Notes under the pieces: generated by a model | The model's database searches: none | What the model saw: only the letters and a program-made list of their open reading frames with translations | What the model was told of the DNA's origin: nothing | Source: Salinivirgaceae bacterium | GTDB lineage: Bacteria > Bacteroidota > Bacteroidia > Bacteroidales > SZUA-534 | DNA: 64,000 bases | Assembly: GCA_017527435.1 (NCBI GenBank) | Contig: JAFXQB010000025.1 | Location: 62,001-126,000 of the forward strand | Reading direction: 5' to 3' | In this document: one piece after another, positions 18,339 to 26,783 of the stretch | Layout of the letters: the number at the start of each line of letters is the position of its first letter | How positions within the stretch are numbered: position 1 is the stretch's first letter | Position numbers and translations under genes: made by a program

Positions 18339-19178
18339 TTAATCTATTTTAAATTCAATAGGCACAGTCCACGACACGTTTTTGGGAACCCACACTTTTT
18401 CGCCATCAATTCTTTTGCTTTGCTCTCCGGGTTTCCACTTAGGCAAACTTTGTATCACTCGAATGGCTTCGTTGTCCAATATCGGGTCGATGCCTCTTGC
18501 TATTTTGGGATTTACAACGTCGCCGTTCTTATCGATTATGAACTGAACAAAAACTTTTCCCGACAGACCTTTTGCTTTGGCTTCTTCGGGATATTTAATG
18601 TTCGCGGCAATGTATTTGCGCAATTCCAAATCGCCGCCGGGGAATTCGGGCATGTGTTCAACAATGAAGAACACTTCTTCTTCTTCGCCCTTAATCGATA
18701 TCTCAATAGGAATAGTCATCGATACCCGCGCAAGCACCTTCATCACTGTGCCGTTTTTCGATTCGAGTCGCATACCGGGCGTCCATTTTGGCATGTTCTT
18801 TATAAAATCAACTACTTTTGCGTCGATTTCAGGGTTGATACCAGTGATAACTTTCACATTATCTGGTTCAACCATACCGTCTTTGCCAATTACAAACTGC
18901 ACGAAAACTTTCCCTTTTATGAATTTTGCGGATTTTATACTCTGCATATTATCAGCAAAATACTGTTTCATGGCCGATTCGCCGCCCGGATATTCCGGCA
19001 TTATTTTAACTGAAGTGTAAATGGTGTTGTCATCGTCGATAATTGGCTGATTGACAGCGGCCGCACTATCCTTCGGAACAATAATCGGCTGATTGCTTTC
19101 GGTTTGGCACACGCCGTTTGTGCAAACGGCCGCAAATGCTACTGCAAGAATGGCTTTGAATGTGCGTTTCGTGTTCAT
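18339..19178 (-). CDS. Secreted protein with two TonB C-terminal domains
   Basis: This 279-residue protein has a signal peptide (MNTKRTFKAILAVAFAAVCT, then NGVCQ) and two tandem TonB_C-like domains, about 57-160 and 170-279. Each starts with a PE(Y/F)PGG motif and contains KVFVQFVI(G/D)K(D/N)G and a WxPG turn (KWTPGMR, KWKPGEQ). Unlike a normal TonB it has no retained N-terminal membrane helix or proline-rich linker, so it cannot simply couple ExbBD to a receptor. Possible roles are a periplasmic binding or decoy domain, or a partner for outer-membrane proteins. A TATCTTTG element lies upstream at 19207-19214. It is one of four such genes in a row. Confidence 0.8.
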   Translation of the reverse strand: MNTKRTFKAILAVAFAAVCTNGVCQTESNQPIIVPKDSAAAVNQPIIDDDNTIYTSVKIMPEYPGGESAMKQYFADNMQSIKSAKFIKGKVFVQFVIGKDGMVEPDNVKVITGINPEIDAKVVDFIKNMPKWTPGMRLESKNGTVMKVLARVSMTIPIEISIKGEEEEVFFIVEHMPEFPGGDLELRKYIAANIKYPEEAKAKGLSGKVFVQFIIDKNGDVVNPKIARGIDPILDNEAIRVIQSLPKWKPGEQSKRIDGEKVWVPKNVSWTVPIEFKID

Positions 19179-19206
19179 AATGTCTTGATTTAATTGTTAG
19201 TATTGC

Positions 19207-19214
19207 CAAAGATA
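19207..19214 (-). promoter_or_regulatory. Bacteroidota -7 element before the two-domain TonB_C gene
   Basis: TATCTTTG on the minus strand lies 28 bp upstream of the start at 19178. No well-spaced TTG was found. Confidence 0.35.
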
Positions 19215-19278
19215 AAGAAAAGAAATTCAACTTATCATCTTGTCAGCCGTTTTTAAGCCGGTTATAAGAAACGCGCCT

Positions 19279-19950
19279 CTATTTGAGGGCGAAATCGAAC
19301 CAAAGGGGCTGCAATGATTTTACAGGTTTGCCACGAATTTTGCCGGGAATCCAGTTCGGCATGTTCCTCACTACACGGATGGCCTCACGGTCAAGGGTGG
19401 GGTCAACGCTATTCGAAATCTGCACATCCTCGATTTCGCCATTCTCGTTTATCACAAACAGAACATTGACCGTTCCCGAAATTTTGTTTTTCGAAGCCTT
19501 CTTGGGGTATTTTGTGTGCTCAATCAGATATTTGTGCAGAGCATCTTCGCCGCCAGGGAATTCGGGTATCTCATCAACAATTATGAAAATCTCATCCTCA
19601 TCTTCTTCCTCCTCTTGCCTTTCGACAACGATTATCTCGGTTTCTTGGTCGGGCTCAATGTCTTCAATATCAGCATCGTCTTCAATGTCAACATCATCTT
19701 CAACAATATGGATAACCTCGGCCACTTTTGGTATTTCGGGCGGCGGCGTTGCGGTTTGCTGACGGGTGATTGGTATTATACCTTCTTCGGCTAACACGGT
19801 TTCGAGTTTGCCGAAAACAACAGTGTTTTTCTTTTGAACAGAGTAGTTTAGGACGAAAAGCACAGCGCTTATCGCGACCACCAGACCCACTTCAAGGAAC
19901 AATCCGCTGTAGCGTGTCAAATCGTATTTGGGATTCTTTTTCGGTTCCAT
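19279..19950 (-). CDS. Energy transducer TonB
   Basis: This 223-residue protein has the canonical TonB plan. A cytoplasmic N-terminus precedes a single membrane helix (about residues 20-35). A periplasmic linker follows, unusually acidic (many E and D residues in about 80-120) instead of proline- and lysine-rich. The C-terminal domain, from about 125, begins EIPEFPGGEDALHKYL and contains GTVNVLFVINENGEIEDV and NWIPGKIRGKPV. TonB transmits proton-motive force from ExbBD to outer-membrane receptors. It is the only member of the four-gene cluster with a real membrane anchor. The acidic linker is an oddity. Confidence 0.87.
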   Translation of the reverse strand: MEPKKNPKYDLTRYSGLFLEVGLVVAISAVLFVLNYSVQKKNTVVFGKLETVLAEEGIIPITRQQTATPPPEIPKVAEVIHIVEDDVDIEDDADIEDIEPDQETEIIVVERQEEEEDEDEIFIIVDEIPEFPGGEDALHKYLIEHTKYPKKASKNKISGTVNVLFVINENGEIEDVQISNSVDPTLDREAIRVVRNMPNWIPGKIRGKPVKSLQPLWFDFALK

Positions 19951-20055
19951 AGCCGCTGATTTTAGTGGGGAAAGTAGGATGTATTACGATCGGATGCTTT
20001 TTAAATTGAAAATCAACATTTTCTCGAAATGTTGTGACGGTTGTTTCCGTTATGG

Positions 20056-20865
20056 TTACACCCAGTAAGTTCCGACATTCACAGATAATCGGCCATACTT
20101 ATCAGTCGAGATTGAAATCGTAACTGGACTCTTGTCTGGTTCATTCCGAAAACAGGCACAATCCCATTGGGGCATATCTTGCAAAACGCTTATTACAAAA
20201 GCGTCCATTGCAGAATTAATACTCCGAACCACACGAACGTTCTCGACAAATCCTTGTTTGTTTATTATGAAACTGTATTTTCCGTTTTTCTTTTTAACTG
20301 TCTTAAGTTGTTCTGAAAGTTGTTCCGTGATATATTTTTCTAAACCATAAGATCTTCCAGGGAATTCGGGCATTTTTTCGACCGTAGTGGTGTTGTTAAG
20401 AGGAAATGTTATTCGAATGGTGTATTTCACTTTTACAGGTTTTCCACGTTGCGTTGCAGGTTTCCACGTTGGCATGCTTTTTACTATGCGGATGGCTTCT
20501 GCGTCAAGCAAAGGGTCGATGCCTCGGGCAATCTTCACGCTTCCGGGCTCAACTTCGCCATCCTGGCCGATTACAAATGAAACGAAAACATCGCCATACA
20601 ATGTATCGCCATTGTTCACTATAGGTTTAGATGTATTTTCTGCAAGATACTTGCGTAACCCAACTTCGCCGCAAGGGAATTCGGGCATATCCTCGACAAT
20701 AAAGAATGCATCATCGTCTTTGTCATTCGCCTGATTGACAGCCGTGCTATCCTTTGGAACAATGTTTGGTTGATTGTCCGCAGTTTGACACATTGCGCTA
20801 TTCCATTGCAAGGCAATGATTGCCAACGCGGTTGATTTTGCGAGTTTGTTTAGTTGTTCTTTCAT
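20056..20865 (-). CDS. Secreted protein with two TonB C-terminal-like domains, the second diverged
   Basis: ATG 20865 is chosen because it gives a clean signal peptide (MKEQLNKLAKSTALAIIALQ, then WNSAMCQ); the longer frame adds residues before it. The 269-residue product has a first TonB_C domain (MPEFPCGEVGLRKYL, where Cys replaces the first Gly of PGG, then GDVFVSFVIGQDG and TWKPATQRGKPV). A second, weaker domain begins MPEFPGRSYGLEKYI, has lost the WxPG turn (QWDCACF) and ends in beta strands. No membrane anchor. Its N-terminus is nearly the same as that of the gene 25 bp upstream (MKKQLNKLAKS), which points to tandem duplication. Confidence 0.77.
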   Translation of the reverse strand: MKEQLNKLAKSTALAIIALQWNSAMCQTADNQPNIVPKDSTAVNQANDKDDDAFFIVEDMPEFPCGEVGLRKYLAENTSKPIVNNGDTLYGDVFVSFVIGQDGEVEPGSVKIARGIDPLLDAEAIRIVKSMPTWKPATQRGKPVKVKYTIRITFPLNNTTTVEKMPEFPGRSYGLEKYITEQLSEQLKTVKKKNGKYSFIINKQGFVENVRVVRSINSAMDAFVISVLQDMPQWDCACFRNEPDKSPVTISISTDKYGRLSVNVGTYWV

Positions 20866-20890
20866 AATAAGAGGTTTTAAAAGTTTGCGA

Positions 20891-21364
20891 TTAGTGTACA
20901 CGAAAATGAATACCCATAGTCATCCGTACTTTAACAGGTCTCCCATTTAATTTACCGGGTTTGAATTTTTTTTTCAGGACTCCTCTCTTCACCCCGTTAA
21001 TTACTGCAGAATCAAACTCTGGCCGTAAACTTTGTGCTATGCTAACATTCCCAATCTCACCCCTTTCGTTAACCACAAATTGCACAATAACCACACCTTC
21101 AAGTTCTTCTATGCTTTTGGCTGAACTCAACAGTTCCTCTGGATACTCAACATAATAACTGAGCTGTAGAATGCCACCCGGGTATTCGGGCATCTCATCA
21201 ACAATAGTATATACGGTATCAACCGTGTTGGTTTCAGGATTTTGTATAAGTAGTATAGTGCTATCCGTTGGCTCTTTGTCTTGTGCATAGCCCGCTGTGC
21301 AAAACGTGGCAAGCGCAATAACCAGTGCGCTTGATTTGGCAAGTTTGTTTAGTTGTTTTTTCAT
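20891..21364 (-). CDS. Secreted protein with one TonB C-terminal-like domain
   Basis: This 157-residue protein has a signal peptide (MKKQLNKLAKSSALVIALAT, then FCTAGYAQ) and a single TonB_C-like domain. It has MPEYPGGILQLSYYV, VVIVQFVVNERGEIGNV and FKPGKLNGRPVKVRM. No retained membrane helix. It is the first of four tandem TonB-domain genes and shares its leader with the next one, suggesting duplication. The family without an anchor is common in Bacteroidales but its role is not established. It lies downstream of the mpl terminator. Confidence 0.77.
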   Translation of the reverse strand: MKKQLNKLAKSSALVIALATFCTAGYAQDKEPTDSTILLIQNPETNTVDTVYTIVDEMPEYPGGILQLSYYVEYPEELLSSAKSIEELEGVVIVQFVVNERGEIGNVSIAQSLRPEFDSAVINGVKRGVLKKKFKPGKLNGRPVKVRMTMGIHFRVH

Positions 21365-21461
21365 AATTAGCGGTTTTTAAGAAGGTTGTGATAATTCGTT
21401 CGAATATACAAATAATTGATATTCGGTGTAATAAAAAATGTATTTGCAAATCTGCGTTCAC

Positions 21462-21487
21462 AAAAAAGGACGCAAGCATCGCGTCCT
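21462..21487 (-). terminator. Rho-independent terminator after mpl
   Basis: Read on the minus strand, arms AGGACGC and GCGTCCT enclose a 7-nt loop and are followed by TTTTTT. It lies about 80 bp beyond the mpl stop codon. Confidence 0.75.
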
Positions 21488-21510
21488 AATAATTATGTGA
21501 TAATCTGTGT

Positions 21511-21527
21511 CCCCGATAGTGTCGGGG
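21511..21527. repeat. CCCCGA...TCGGGG palindrome
   Basis: Arms CCCCGA and TCGGGG enclose TAGTG. It is related to the perfect CCCGATAG/CTATCGGG palindrome at 24399-24414 and so probably belongs to a dispersed family. Confidence 0.5.
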
Positions 21528-21565
21528 GCAGTGTCGTCAGTGCGAAAATCATATTTTCGTCAGTT

Positions 21566-22924
21566 TCAACCTAAAATCTCCTCCGCCAGCGCTTTCAAAT
21601 CGGTGCCAGCAAAGTTGCCCGAACTCAGGAACAGCAGAACACAATTTTTGCCGTCAATAGTTTTTAAATCGTTCAGCATCAGTGCAATGTCGCTGTAGGC
21701 TTTGAGTCCGTCTTTGGCAAAGGCCTTCTCAACTTGCTCAATGGTAATGCCAGGCAGGCCCTTCAATTCAATGGCGTGCGGGTTGAAATAGACGAGCGAG
21801 CGGTCGGCCAAGTCCATTGTGCCGGCGTACTGCTCAAGGAAATTGCTGCTCAAACTACTGTAGGTATGCAACTCCATACAAGCCACAATCCGCTTGCCGG
21901 GGAACTGCTTGCGCACGGCGGCAATGGTGGCTTTGAGTTTCGACGGCGAGTGGGCGAAATCGGTGAACGACAGGCTCTCTTTGTTGCTGTAAATCAGTTG
22001 TAAACGCTTGTCGGCACCTTCGAACGTGGTCATTGCGTGGTAGAAATCGGCTTTTGTGACGCCCAGTTGCAGGCAGACCTGCATTGCGCCTGCAATGTTC
22101 TGCAAGTTGTGTTCGCCAAACACCGACAGACGGTAACGGTCATTGCCGTCGGTCAGGTAGGTGACGCCGTCCGTAATGGCGTAGGGGTGGGTGTTGTAGG
22201 GCAGCAGACGAATGTCGGGGCGGACCTTGGCGGCAATGGCGCGCAGGTTCTCGTCGCCTTCGAAATAGACGAGTGAGCCCTGTAGCTCAATGAGTTGCGC
22301 AAACCGCTCGAACTGCCAGACGTAATCGGGGAATGTCTTGAAAACGTTGATATGGTCCCACGCAATGCCCGTTATCAGGGCGATATTTGGCTTGTAAAGG
22401 TGGAATTTCGGCCGCGGGTCGATTGGCGACGTCAGATACTCGTCGCCTTCAAAAACAGCCACTTGCGCATCGTTGCTCAAACCAACCATCGTATCAAAGC
22501 CCTTCACGCGGGCGCCAACCATATAGTCGAACTTTATGCCGACGGTTTTCAGCACGTGCATCACCATTGCCGTGGTGGTGGTTTTGCCGTGGCTTCCGCC
22601 GATAACCACCCGAGTCTTGTTTTCGGTCTGATTATAAAGGAATTCGGGGTACGAATAGATTTTCAACCCCAACTCCTGCGCGCGCAGCAACTCCGGGTTG
22701 TCGGCTTTGGCGTGCATTCCCAAAACAACCGCGTCAATGTCGGCTGACAGTTTTTCAGGGAACCAGCCAGGCTGCTCGGGAAGCAAGCCGCAAGCCGCAA
22801 GCCGCGACCGCGACGGCTCAAAAATCTCGTCGTCGGAACCTGTGACGGTTTCGCCTTTTGTGTGCAGCGCTATGGCCAGGTTGTGCATAGCGCTTCCGCC
22901 TATGGCAATGAAATGGTAGTGCAT
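21566..22924 (-). CDS. mpl: UDP-N-acetylmuramate:L-alanyl-gamma-D-glutamyl-meso-diaminopimelate ligase
   Basis: This 452-residue Mur ligase reattaches recovered murein tripeptide to UDP-MurNAc for cell-wall recycling. The N-terminal nucleotide-binding motif is AIGGSAMHNLA, where MurC has GIGGIGM. The ATP loop is GGSHGKTTTTAMV, then FEGDEY for magnesium and a central-domain WDHINVFKTF. It is clearly distinct from murC at 35647, which has its own full motifs, and this supports Mpl. The gene stands outside the division cluster and has its own terminator (21462-21487). ATG 22924 gives the standard MHYHFIAIGG start. Confidence 0.9.
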   Translation of the reverse strand: MHYHFIAIGGSAMHNLAIALHTKGETVTGSDDEIFEPSRSRLAACGLLPEQPGWFPEKLSADIDAVVLGMHAKADNPELLRAQELGLKIYSYPEFLYNQTENKTRVVIGGSHGKTTTTAMVMHVLKTVGIKFDYMVGARVKGFDTMVGLSNDAQVAVFEGDEYLTSPIDPRPKFHLYKPNIALITGIAWDHINVFKTFPDYVWQFERFAQLIELQGSLVYFEGDENLRAIAAKVRPDIRLLPYNTHPYAITDGVTYLTDGNDRYRLSVFGEHNLQNIAGAMQVCLQLGVTKADFYHAMTTFEGADKRLQLIYSNKESLSFTDFAHSPSKLKATIAAVRKQFPGKRIVACMELHTYSSLSSNFLEQYAGTMDLADRSLVYFNPHAIELKGLPGITIEQVEKAFAKDGLKAYSDIALMLNDLKTIDGKNCVLLFLSSGNFAGTDLKALAEEILG

Positions 22925-22996
22925 ATCGTATGTTTTTTATCGTTTCGAAAATACTAAATCATACTGGCGGAATTTTCACAAACAACTTTTTTTATT

Positions 22997-23100
22997 AACC
23001 ACGGAAATCACCGAAAACACGAAACTTTTTTAAGCAAAAAACGCAATTGAACAAGTCCAATTGCGTTTCTGCTTTCCGTGTTTTTCGTGTGTTCTGTGGT
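22997..23100. repeat. Imperfect long inverted repeat around the dnaJ terminator
   Basis: CCACGGAAATCACCGAAAAC at about 22999 and a diverged inverted copy (containing CGTGTTTTTCGTGTGTTCTG) at about 23077-23096 flank the terminator hairpin. Such CCACGG/ACACG units are a recurring intergenic theme; no coding role is seen. Confidence 0.45.
23036..23067 (-). terminator. Rho-independent terminator after dnaJ
   Basis: On the minus strand, arms AACGCAATTG and CAATTGCGTT enclose an 8-nt loop and are followed by a T-run. It lies about 40 bp beyond the dnaJ stop codon. Confidence 0.8.
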
Positions 23101-23108
23101 TTAAACAA

Positions 23109-24275
23109 TCAGTTGCTGAAGAAGTTCCGCATACGCTCAAAGAAGTTTCGGTCGTTTTTGTCGGGTTTCGGCGTGAAACTGCTTGATTCTTTGAGTTTTT
23201 CAATGATTTTGGCTTCGTCACGGGTGACGCTCTGCGGTGTCCAGACCTGAATGTTCACAAGCAGGTCGCCGCGGCCGTAGCCGTTGATTTCAGGGATTCC
23301 CTTTCCGCGCAGCCGCAGAATCTTGCCCGATTGCGTGCCCGGGTCGATTTTGATTTTCACCCGACCGTCAACCGTCGGAATCTCGGCTGTGGTGCCCAAA
23401 ATGGCATCGGGCATCGAAAGGAACAAGCTGTATATCAAATCATTGCCATCGCGAATAAGTTCGGGGTGCTCTTCTTCCTGAATCACAACCAGAAGGTCGC
23501 CGTTGATTCCGCCGTGGCGCGCCGCATTGCCCTTCCCGCTGACCGACAGTTGCATACCATCGGCCACGCCAGCAGGAATGTTGAGCGTCACAATGTCCTC
23601 TTTCTGAACAATTCCCTCGCCGCCGCAGTTGGTGCATCGGCGGGTGATTATGCGTCCGTTGCCGCCGCAATTCGGGCAAACCGACGACTGCTGCATCTGT
23701 CCCAGAATGGTGTTGGTGATACGCGTCACAACGCCCGAGCCGTGGCAGGTTGAGCAGTTGCTGTACGAGTTTGAGTCGAAGGCGCCCGTGCCGCCGCACT
23801 TGTCGCAGGCCACGTATTTGTTCACCTTTATCTTTTTGGTGACGCCGTTGGCAACCTCCGCCAGTGTCAGTTTCACCTTCACGCGCAGGTTCGAGCCCTT
23901 GTTCACTCGCGTCTGCGGACCGCCTCTGCGGCTTCCGCCGAAACCGCCGCCAAAGAAACTGCCAAAACTTCCGCCACCGAAAATGTCGCCAAAGTGTGCA
24001 AAAATGTCATCCATCGACATTCCGCCGCCGCTGAAGCCGCTCGCGCCGCCCATTCCAGCGTGTCCGTACTGGTCGTAGCGCTGACGTTTCTGCGGGTCGC
24101 TCAAGACCTCGTAGGCTTCGGCCGCCTCCTTGAACTTCTCCTCGGCCGCCTTGTCGCCAGGATTCTTGTCGGGGTGGTATTTTATAGCCTGCTTGCGGTA
24201 AGCCTTCTTGATTTCCTCCGCCGTGGCGGTCTTTGGCACCTCAAGCACTTCGTAATAATCTCGTTTCTCGCTCAT
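23109..24275 (-). CDS. dnaJ: Chaperone DnaJ
   Basis: This 388-residue Hsp40 stimulates DnaK ATPase. ATG 24275 ([13 protein letters not shown]) is preferred over a TTG two codons earlier. The J domain has the HPD motif in [11 protein letters not shown] Gly/Phe-rich region follows ([15 protein letters not shown]), then four CxxCxGxG zinc modules ([32 protein letters not shown]) and the C-terminal substrate-binding domains ([20 protein letters not shown]). It is a type I DnaJ. It lies downstream of grpE, separated by 188 bp filled with repeats, so the two may share one transcript. Confidence 0.96.
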   Translation of the reverse strand: MSEKRDYYEVLEVPKTATAEEIKKAYRKQAIKYHPDKNPGDKAAEEKFKEAAEAYEVLSDPQKRQRYDQYGHAGMGGASGFSGGGMSMDDIFAHFGDIFGGGSFGSFFGGGFGGSRRGGPQTRVNKGSNLRVKVKLTLAEVANGVTKKIKVNKYVACDKCGGTGAFDSNSYSNCSTCHGSGVVTRITNTILGQMQQSSVCPNCGGNGRIITRRCTNCGGEGIVQKEDIVTLNIPAGVADGMQLSVSGKGNAARHGGINGDLLVVIQEEEHPELIRDGNDLIYSLFLSMPDAILGTTAEIPTVDGRVKIKIDPGTQSGKILRLRGKGIPEINGYGRGDLLVNIQVWTPQSVTRDEAKIIEKLKESSSFTPKPDKNDRNFFERMRNFFSN

Positions 24276-24343
24276 AGTCAATCCTTTTAGGTATCAGGTT
24301 TTAGTTATAAGTTGTAAGTTTTGAGTTTTAAGTTAATGTTTAG

Positions 24344-24389
24344 AAGGTGAGACGCTTCGCTGTTTAAAGGTGAGACGCTTCGCTGTTTA
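24344..24389. repeat. 23-bp direct tandem repeat between grpE and dnaJ
   Basis: Two identical 23-bp copies abut at 24344-24366 and 24367-24389. Both contain GAGACGCTTCGCTGTTTA. The CGCTTCGC core also occurs near 35566 and, inverted, near 39448 and 59407, so this is a dispersed intergenic motif. Confidence 0.75.
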
Positions 24390-24398
24390 GAAGTTTAT

Positions 24399-24414
24399 CC
24401 CGATAGCTATCGGG
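24399..24414. repeat. Perfect palindrome CCCGATAG/CTATCGGG
   Basis: A perfect 16-bp palindrome in the grpE-dnaJ spacer. A related element is at 21511. It lacks a T-run and so is more a repeat than a terminator. Confidence 0.65.
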
Positions 24415-24463
24415 GCTTTGCTGTTTGGATAACTAAACTCTAAACTTCTCACCCTCTCAACTT

Positions 24464-25066
24464 TTATTCTCCCACCACAACTTTTGCGTAGCGAATTACC
24501 TTTGTATCAATCTTATAGCCTTTTTGAATTACGTCCACAACCTTGCCTTTCAGGTCTTCGGTGGGGGCGGGGATTTTGGTGATTGCCTCGTGCAGGTCGG
24601 TGTCGAAAACCTGATTCATTGCATCGATTTCGACAATGCCCTTGTTTTTTAAAAATTCTTGTATTTTATTGTAAATCAGCACAACGCCTTCGCGGACGGC
24701 ATCCACATCGGTTGCCTTCTGCATACTCTGCATTGCGCGCTCAAGGTCGTCGAGCACTGGCAGCATACCCGACAAAGTGTCACCATTGACGGTTTTCAGC
24801 ATATCGGAACGCTCCTTCAGTGTGCGTTTGCGGTAGTTGTCGAACTCCGCCGACAGCCGCAGATAGCGGTCTTTCTGCTCCTCAAGTTGCGCCTTCAACT
24901 CCTCAATCTCCTTCTCGCGGGCCTCGTCCTCCTTGCGTTGTTTGCGGTTCTTCCGCGACTTCTTTCCGTCGCTTTCAACTTCTTCGTTTTCAGTTGGTTG
25001 AGACTGCTCAACATCAACCTTGACTTCGTTCTCCACCTGCTCGGTGTTTTGTTCTGTATTCTCCAT
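24464..25066 (-). CDS. grpE: Nucleotide exchange factor GrpE
   Basis: This 200-residue DnaK cofactor has a long acidic and then highly charged N-terminal coiled coil (about residues 1-95). The GrpE core begins RYLRLSAEFDNYRKRTLKER, continues with LPVLDDLERAM, and ends in the C-terminal beta domain with DLKGKVVDVIQKGYKI and IRYAKVVVGE. It is upstream of dnaJ on the same strand, the usual stress operon order. Upstream at 25143-25157 is a dyad-like sequence that might be a heat-shock control site. Confidence 0.95.
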   Translation of the reverse strand: MENTEQNTEQVENEVKVDVEQSQPTENEEVESDGKKSRKNRKQRKEDEAREKEIEELKAQLEEQKDRYLRLSAEFDNYRKRTLKERSDMLKTVNGDTLSGMLPVLDDLERAMQSMQKATDVDAVREGVVLIYNKIQEFLKNKGIVEIDAMNQVFDTDLHEAITKIPAPTEDLKGKVVDVIQKGYKIDTKVIRYAKVVVGE

Positions 25067-25218
25067 TTTTATATTGTTTTTATTGATTTTTCAGAAAAAT
25101 AACGCTGCCCATCCCTACAAATTGGCGACCAAACGCAGTTTTGCGACAAAGTGGCAGAGTGGGTTAATTTTGAATTCGGAATTTAGAATTCAGAATTATT
25201 AATTCTTCAACTCCGATA

Positions 25219-26550
25219 TTAAATCAACCCCATCATATAAATGGGCAGCAGGGTTGTTTCGGCATCACTGCGCAATGGTTTTGTGTAGGCAAGATAGCGG
25301 TTGCCTATGCGCGACGGAAATTTTTTGCAAAAGGCATCAAGCGATTTGTGCGATTTGTAACCCGACGACTTCACCTCAATCGGACAAAGTTTTGCGCCGC
25401 GTGACAGCAGAAAATCAACCTCGTAGTTGTGTTTGCCTGTCTCTGTCGGGAAGGTGTAGTAATACAATTCGTTACCTGCAGCCTTCAACATCTGCGCAAC
25501 CAAATTTTCGTACACGTAGCCTAGGTTGGCTTCAAGTTTATCCGACAGAAGTTTTTGATATACAAGATTTTCAGTGTAAGATTTGTCTCTGAACGCCAAC
25601 GTTACAAACAGACCCGTGTCGGCAAGAAACATCTTGTAGAAATTCAGATTCCGACTCATTCCCAGGCCCACATTCGGGTCGCTGGCGTGATAGGCAATGT
25701 TCACAACCATACTGTCGGCCATATCGGCAACCACACTGCCAACCCGTTCTATATCCTGATTTTCGAGCACGCTTGACACTTGATAGCGCCTGGCGTTGCC
25801 GCAAAGTTGCCCGGGTATTGCGGCAAACAATTGCGACGCCTTTCCTGTGGAATCTATCTTGTAGAAATCGTCATCGTAAAGTTGAAGAATGTCGCGCTTG
25901 ACAATGTCGACATCTTGCAAGTTATTGGTTTTCAGATATGCATCGACAGCCTGTGGCATCCCGCCAACAAGCATATACAAGCGTAAATCGCGCATCCATC
26001 GGCGGTGGACGGCATCGCCAACATCCATCTTTTTCTGAAAGGCCTCGCGCATAAATTCGGGCGTAACATCATCGCCAATTGCCCAGCGGAATTCGTCGAA
26101 ATCCATTGGGTTCAGCGTGAGTTTGCTCTCTTCCGACGGTAGTACAATGCCCGCGACATTCTTCCTAATCGAAAGCAGCGAGCCAGTTTCAATGTAGTCG
26201 TAACGTCCGTCTTTCACAAGGTGTTTAATCGCCTGACGCGCAAGTGGTTGAAGTTGTACCTCGTCGAAAATTATCACCGATTTGCGTTCCACCAGACGCA
26301 CATTGAGTATGTTTTGAAGTTGGAAGAAAAACAAATCCAAATCCATCATATCCTCAAACAGCGCATTAATCTGTTTCGACGCGTTTGAAAAATCGATTAT
26401 AACGTGGGTGTCGTACTCATTTTTGGCAAATTCGGCCACCAATGTTGATTTTCCGACACGCCGCGCGCCCCTAATGAGCAAGGCTGTTGACCCATTCCTC
26501 TGCTGTTTCCAGTGTAGCATCTCGTCGTATAATTTTCGTCTGAATGCCAT
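25219..26550 (-). CDS. AAA ATPase with DUF4143 domain
   Basis: This 443-residue protein has an N-terminal AAA domain with Walker A in RGARRVGKSTLVAEF, Walker B in SVIIFDEVQLQP, and an ETGSLLSIRKN sensor-like segment. The DUF4143 C-terminal part has VDFLLSRGAKLCPIEVKSS, a D...ExK arrangement like a PDDEXK nuclease site. Many paralogues occur per Bacteroidales genome; roles in toxin-antitoxin or mobile-element biology have been proposed but are not established. It has a strong promoter (26569-26600) abutted by three 33-bp repeats. It is unrelated in function to its neighbours. Confidence 0.87.
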   Translation of the reverse strand: MAFRRKLYDEMLHWKQQRNGSTALLIRGARRVGKSTLVAEFAKNEYDTHVIIDFSNASKQINALFEDMMDLDLFFFQLQNILNVRLVERKSVIIFDEVQLQPLARQAIKHLVKDGRYDYIETGSLLSIRKNVAGIVLPSEESKLTLNPMDFDEFRWAIGDDVTPEFMREAFQKKMDVGDAVHRRWMRDLRLYMLVGGMPQAVDAYLKTNNLQDVDIVKRDILQLYDDDFYKIDSTGKASQLFAAIPGQLCGNARRYQVSSVLENQDIERVGSVVADMADSMVVNIAYHASDPNVGLGMSRNLNFYKMFLADTGLFVTLAFRDKSYTENLVYQKLLSDKLEANLGYVYENLVAQMLKAAGNELYYYTFPTETGKHNYEVDFLLSRGAKLCPIEVKSSGYKSHKSLDAFCKKFPSRIGNRYLAYTKPLRSDAETTLLPIYMMGLI

Positions 26551-26568
26551 AATTTATTGATTTGCTGG

Positions 26569-26600
26569 CAAAGATAGCGTATTAATTTTTATTCCCCCAA
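26569..26600 (-). promoter_or_regulatory. Promoter of the DUF4143 ATPase gene
   Basis: On the minus strand, TTG (26600-26598), a 21-bp spacer and TATCTTTG (26576-26569) match the Bacteroidota consensus. It lies 18 bp upstream of the start codon. The tandem repeats begin 4 bp beyond the TTG. Confidence 0.7.
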
Positions 26601-26603
26601 ATC

Positions 26604-26702
26604 TTTTTGGCGGAATTTGCTGAAATTCTCAAAATGTTTTTGACTGATTATGCCGAAATTCTCAAAATGTTTTTGGCGGAATTTGCCGAAATTCTCAAAA
26701 TG
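26604..26702. repeat. Three-copy 33-bp tandem repeat next to a promoter
   Basis: Units at 26604-26636, 26637-26669 and 26670-26702 each end with GAAATTCTCAAAATG. Units 1 and 3 differ at one position; unit 2 differs in its first half. There are no spacers. Read on the plus strand they would encode a repeated EILKMF peptide, but without a credible start. Confidence 0.88.
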
Positions 26703-26783
26703 TTTGGGTTTGCATATCTCAAAGATAAATCAAACAGCAACAGCGCCGTTAATACATAAATACGAAAAGCCAGAACGGAATGG

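Noticed and set aside
26586..26753. Short peptide gene encoded by the 33-bp repeats (repeated EILKMF)
   Set aside because: There is no good start codon or upstream promoter on the plus strand, and coding potential follows from a 33-bp unit having no stop.
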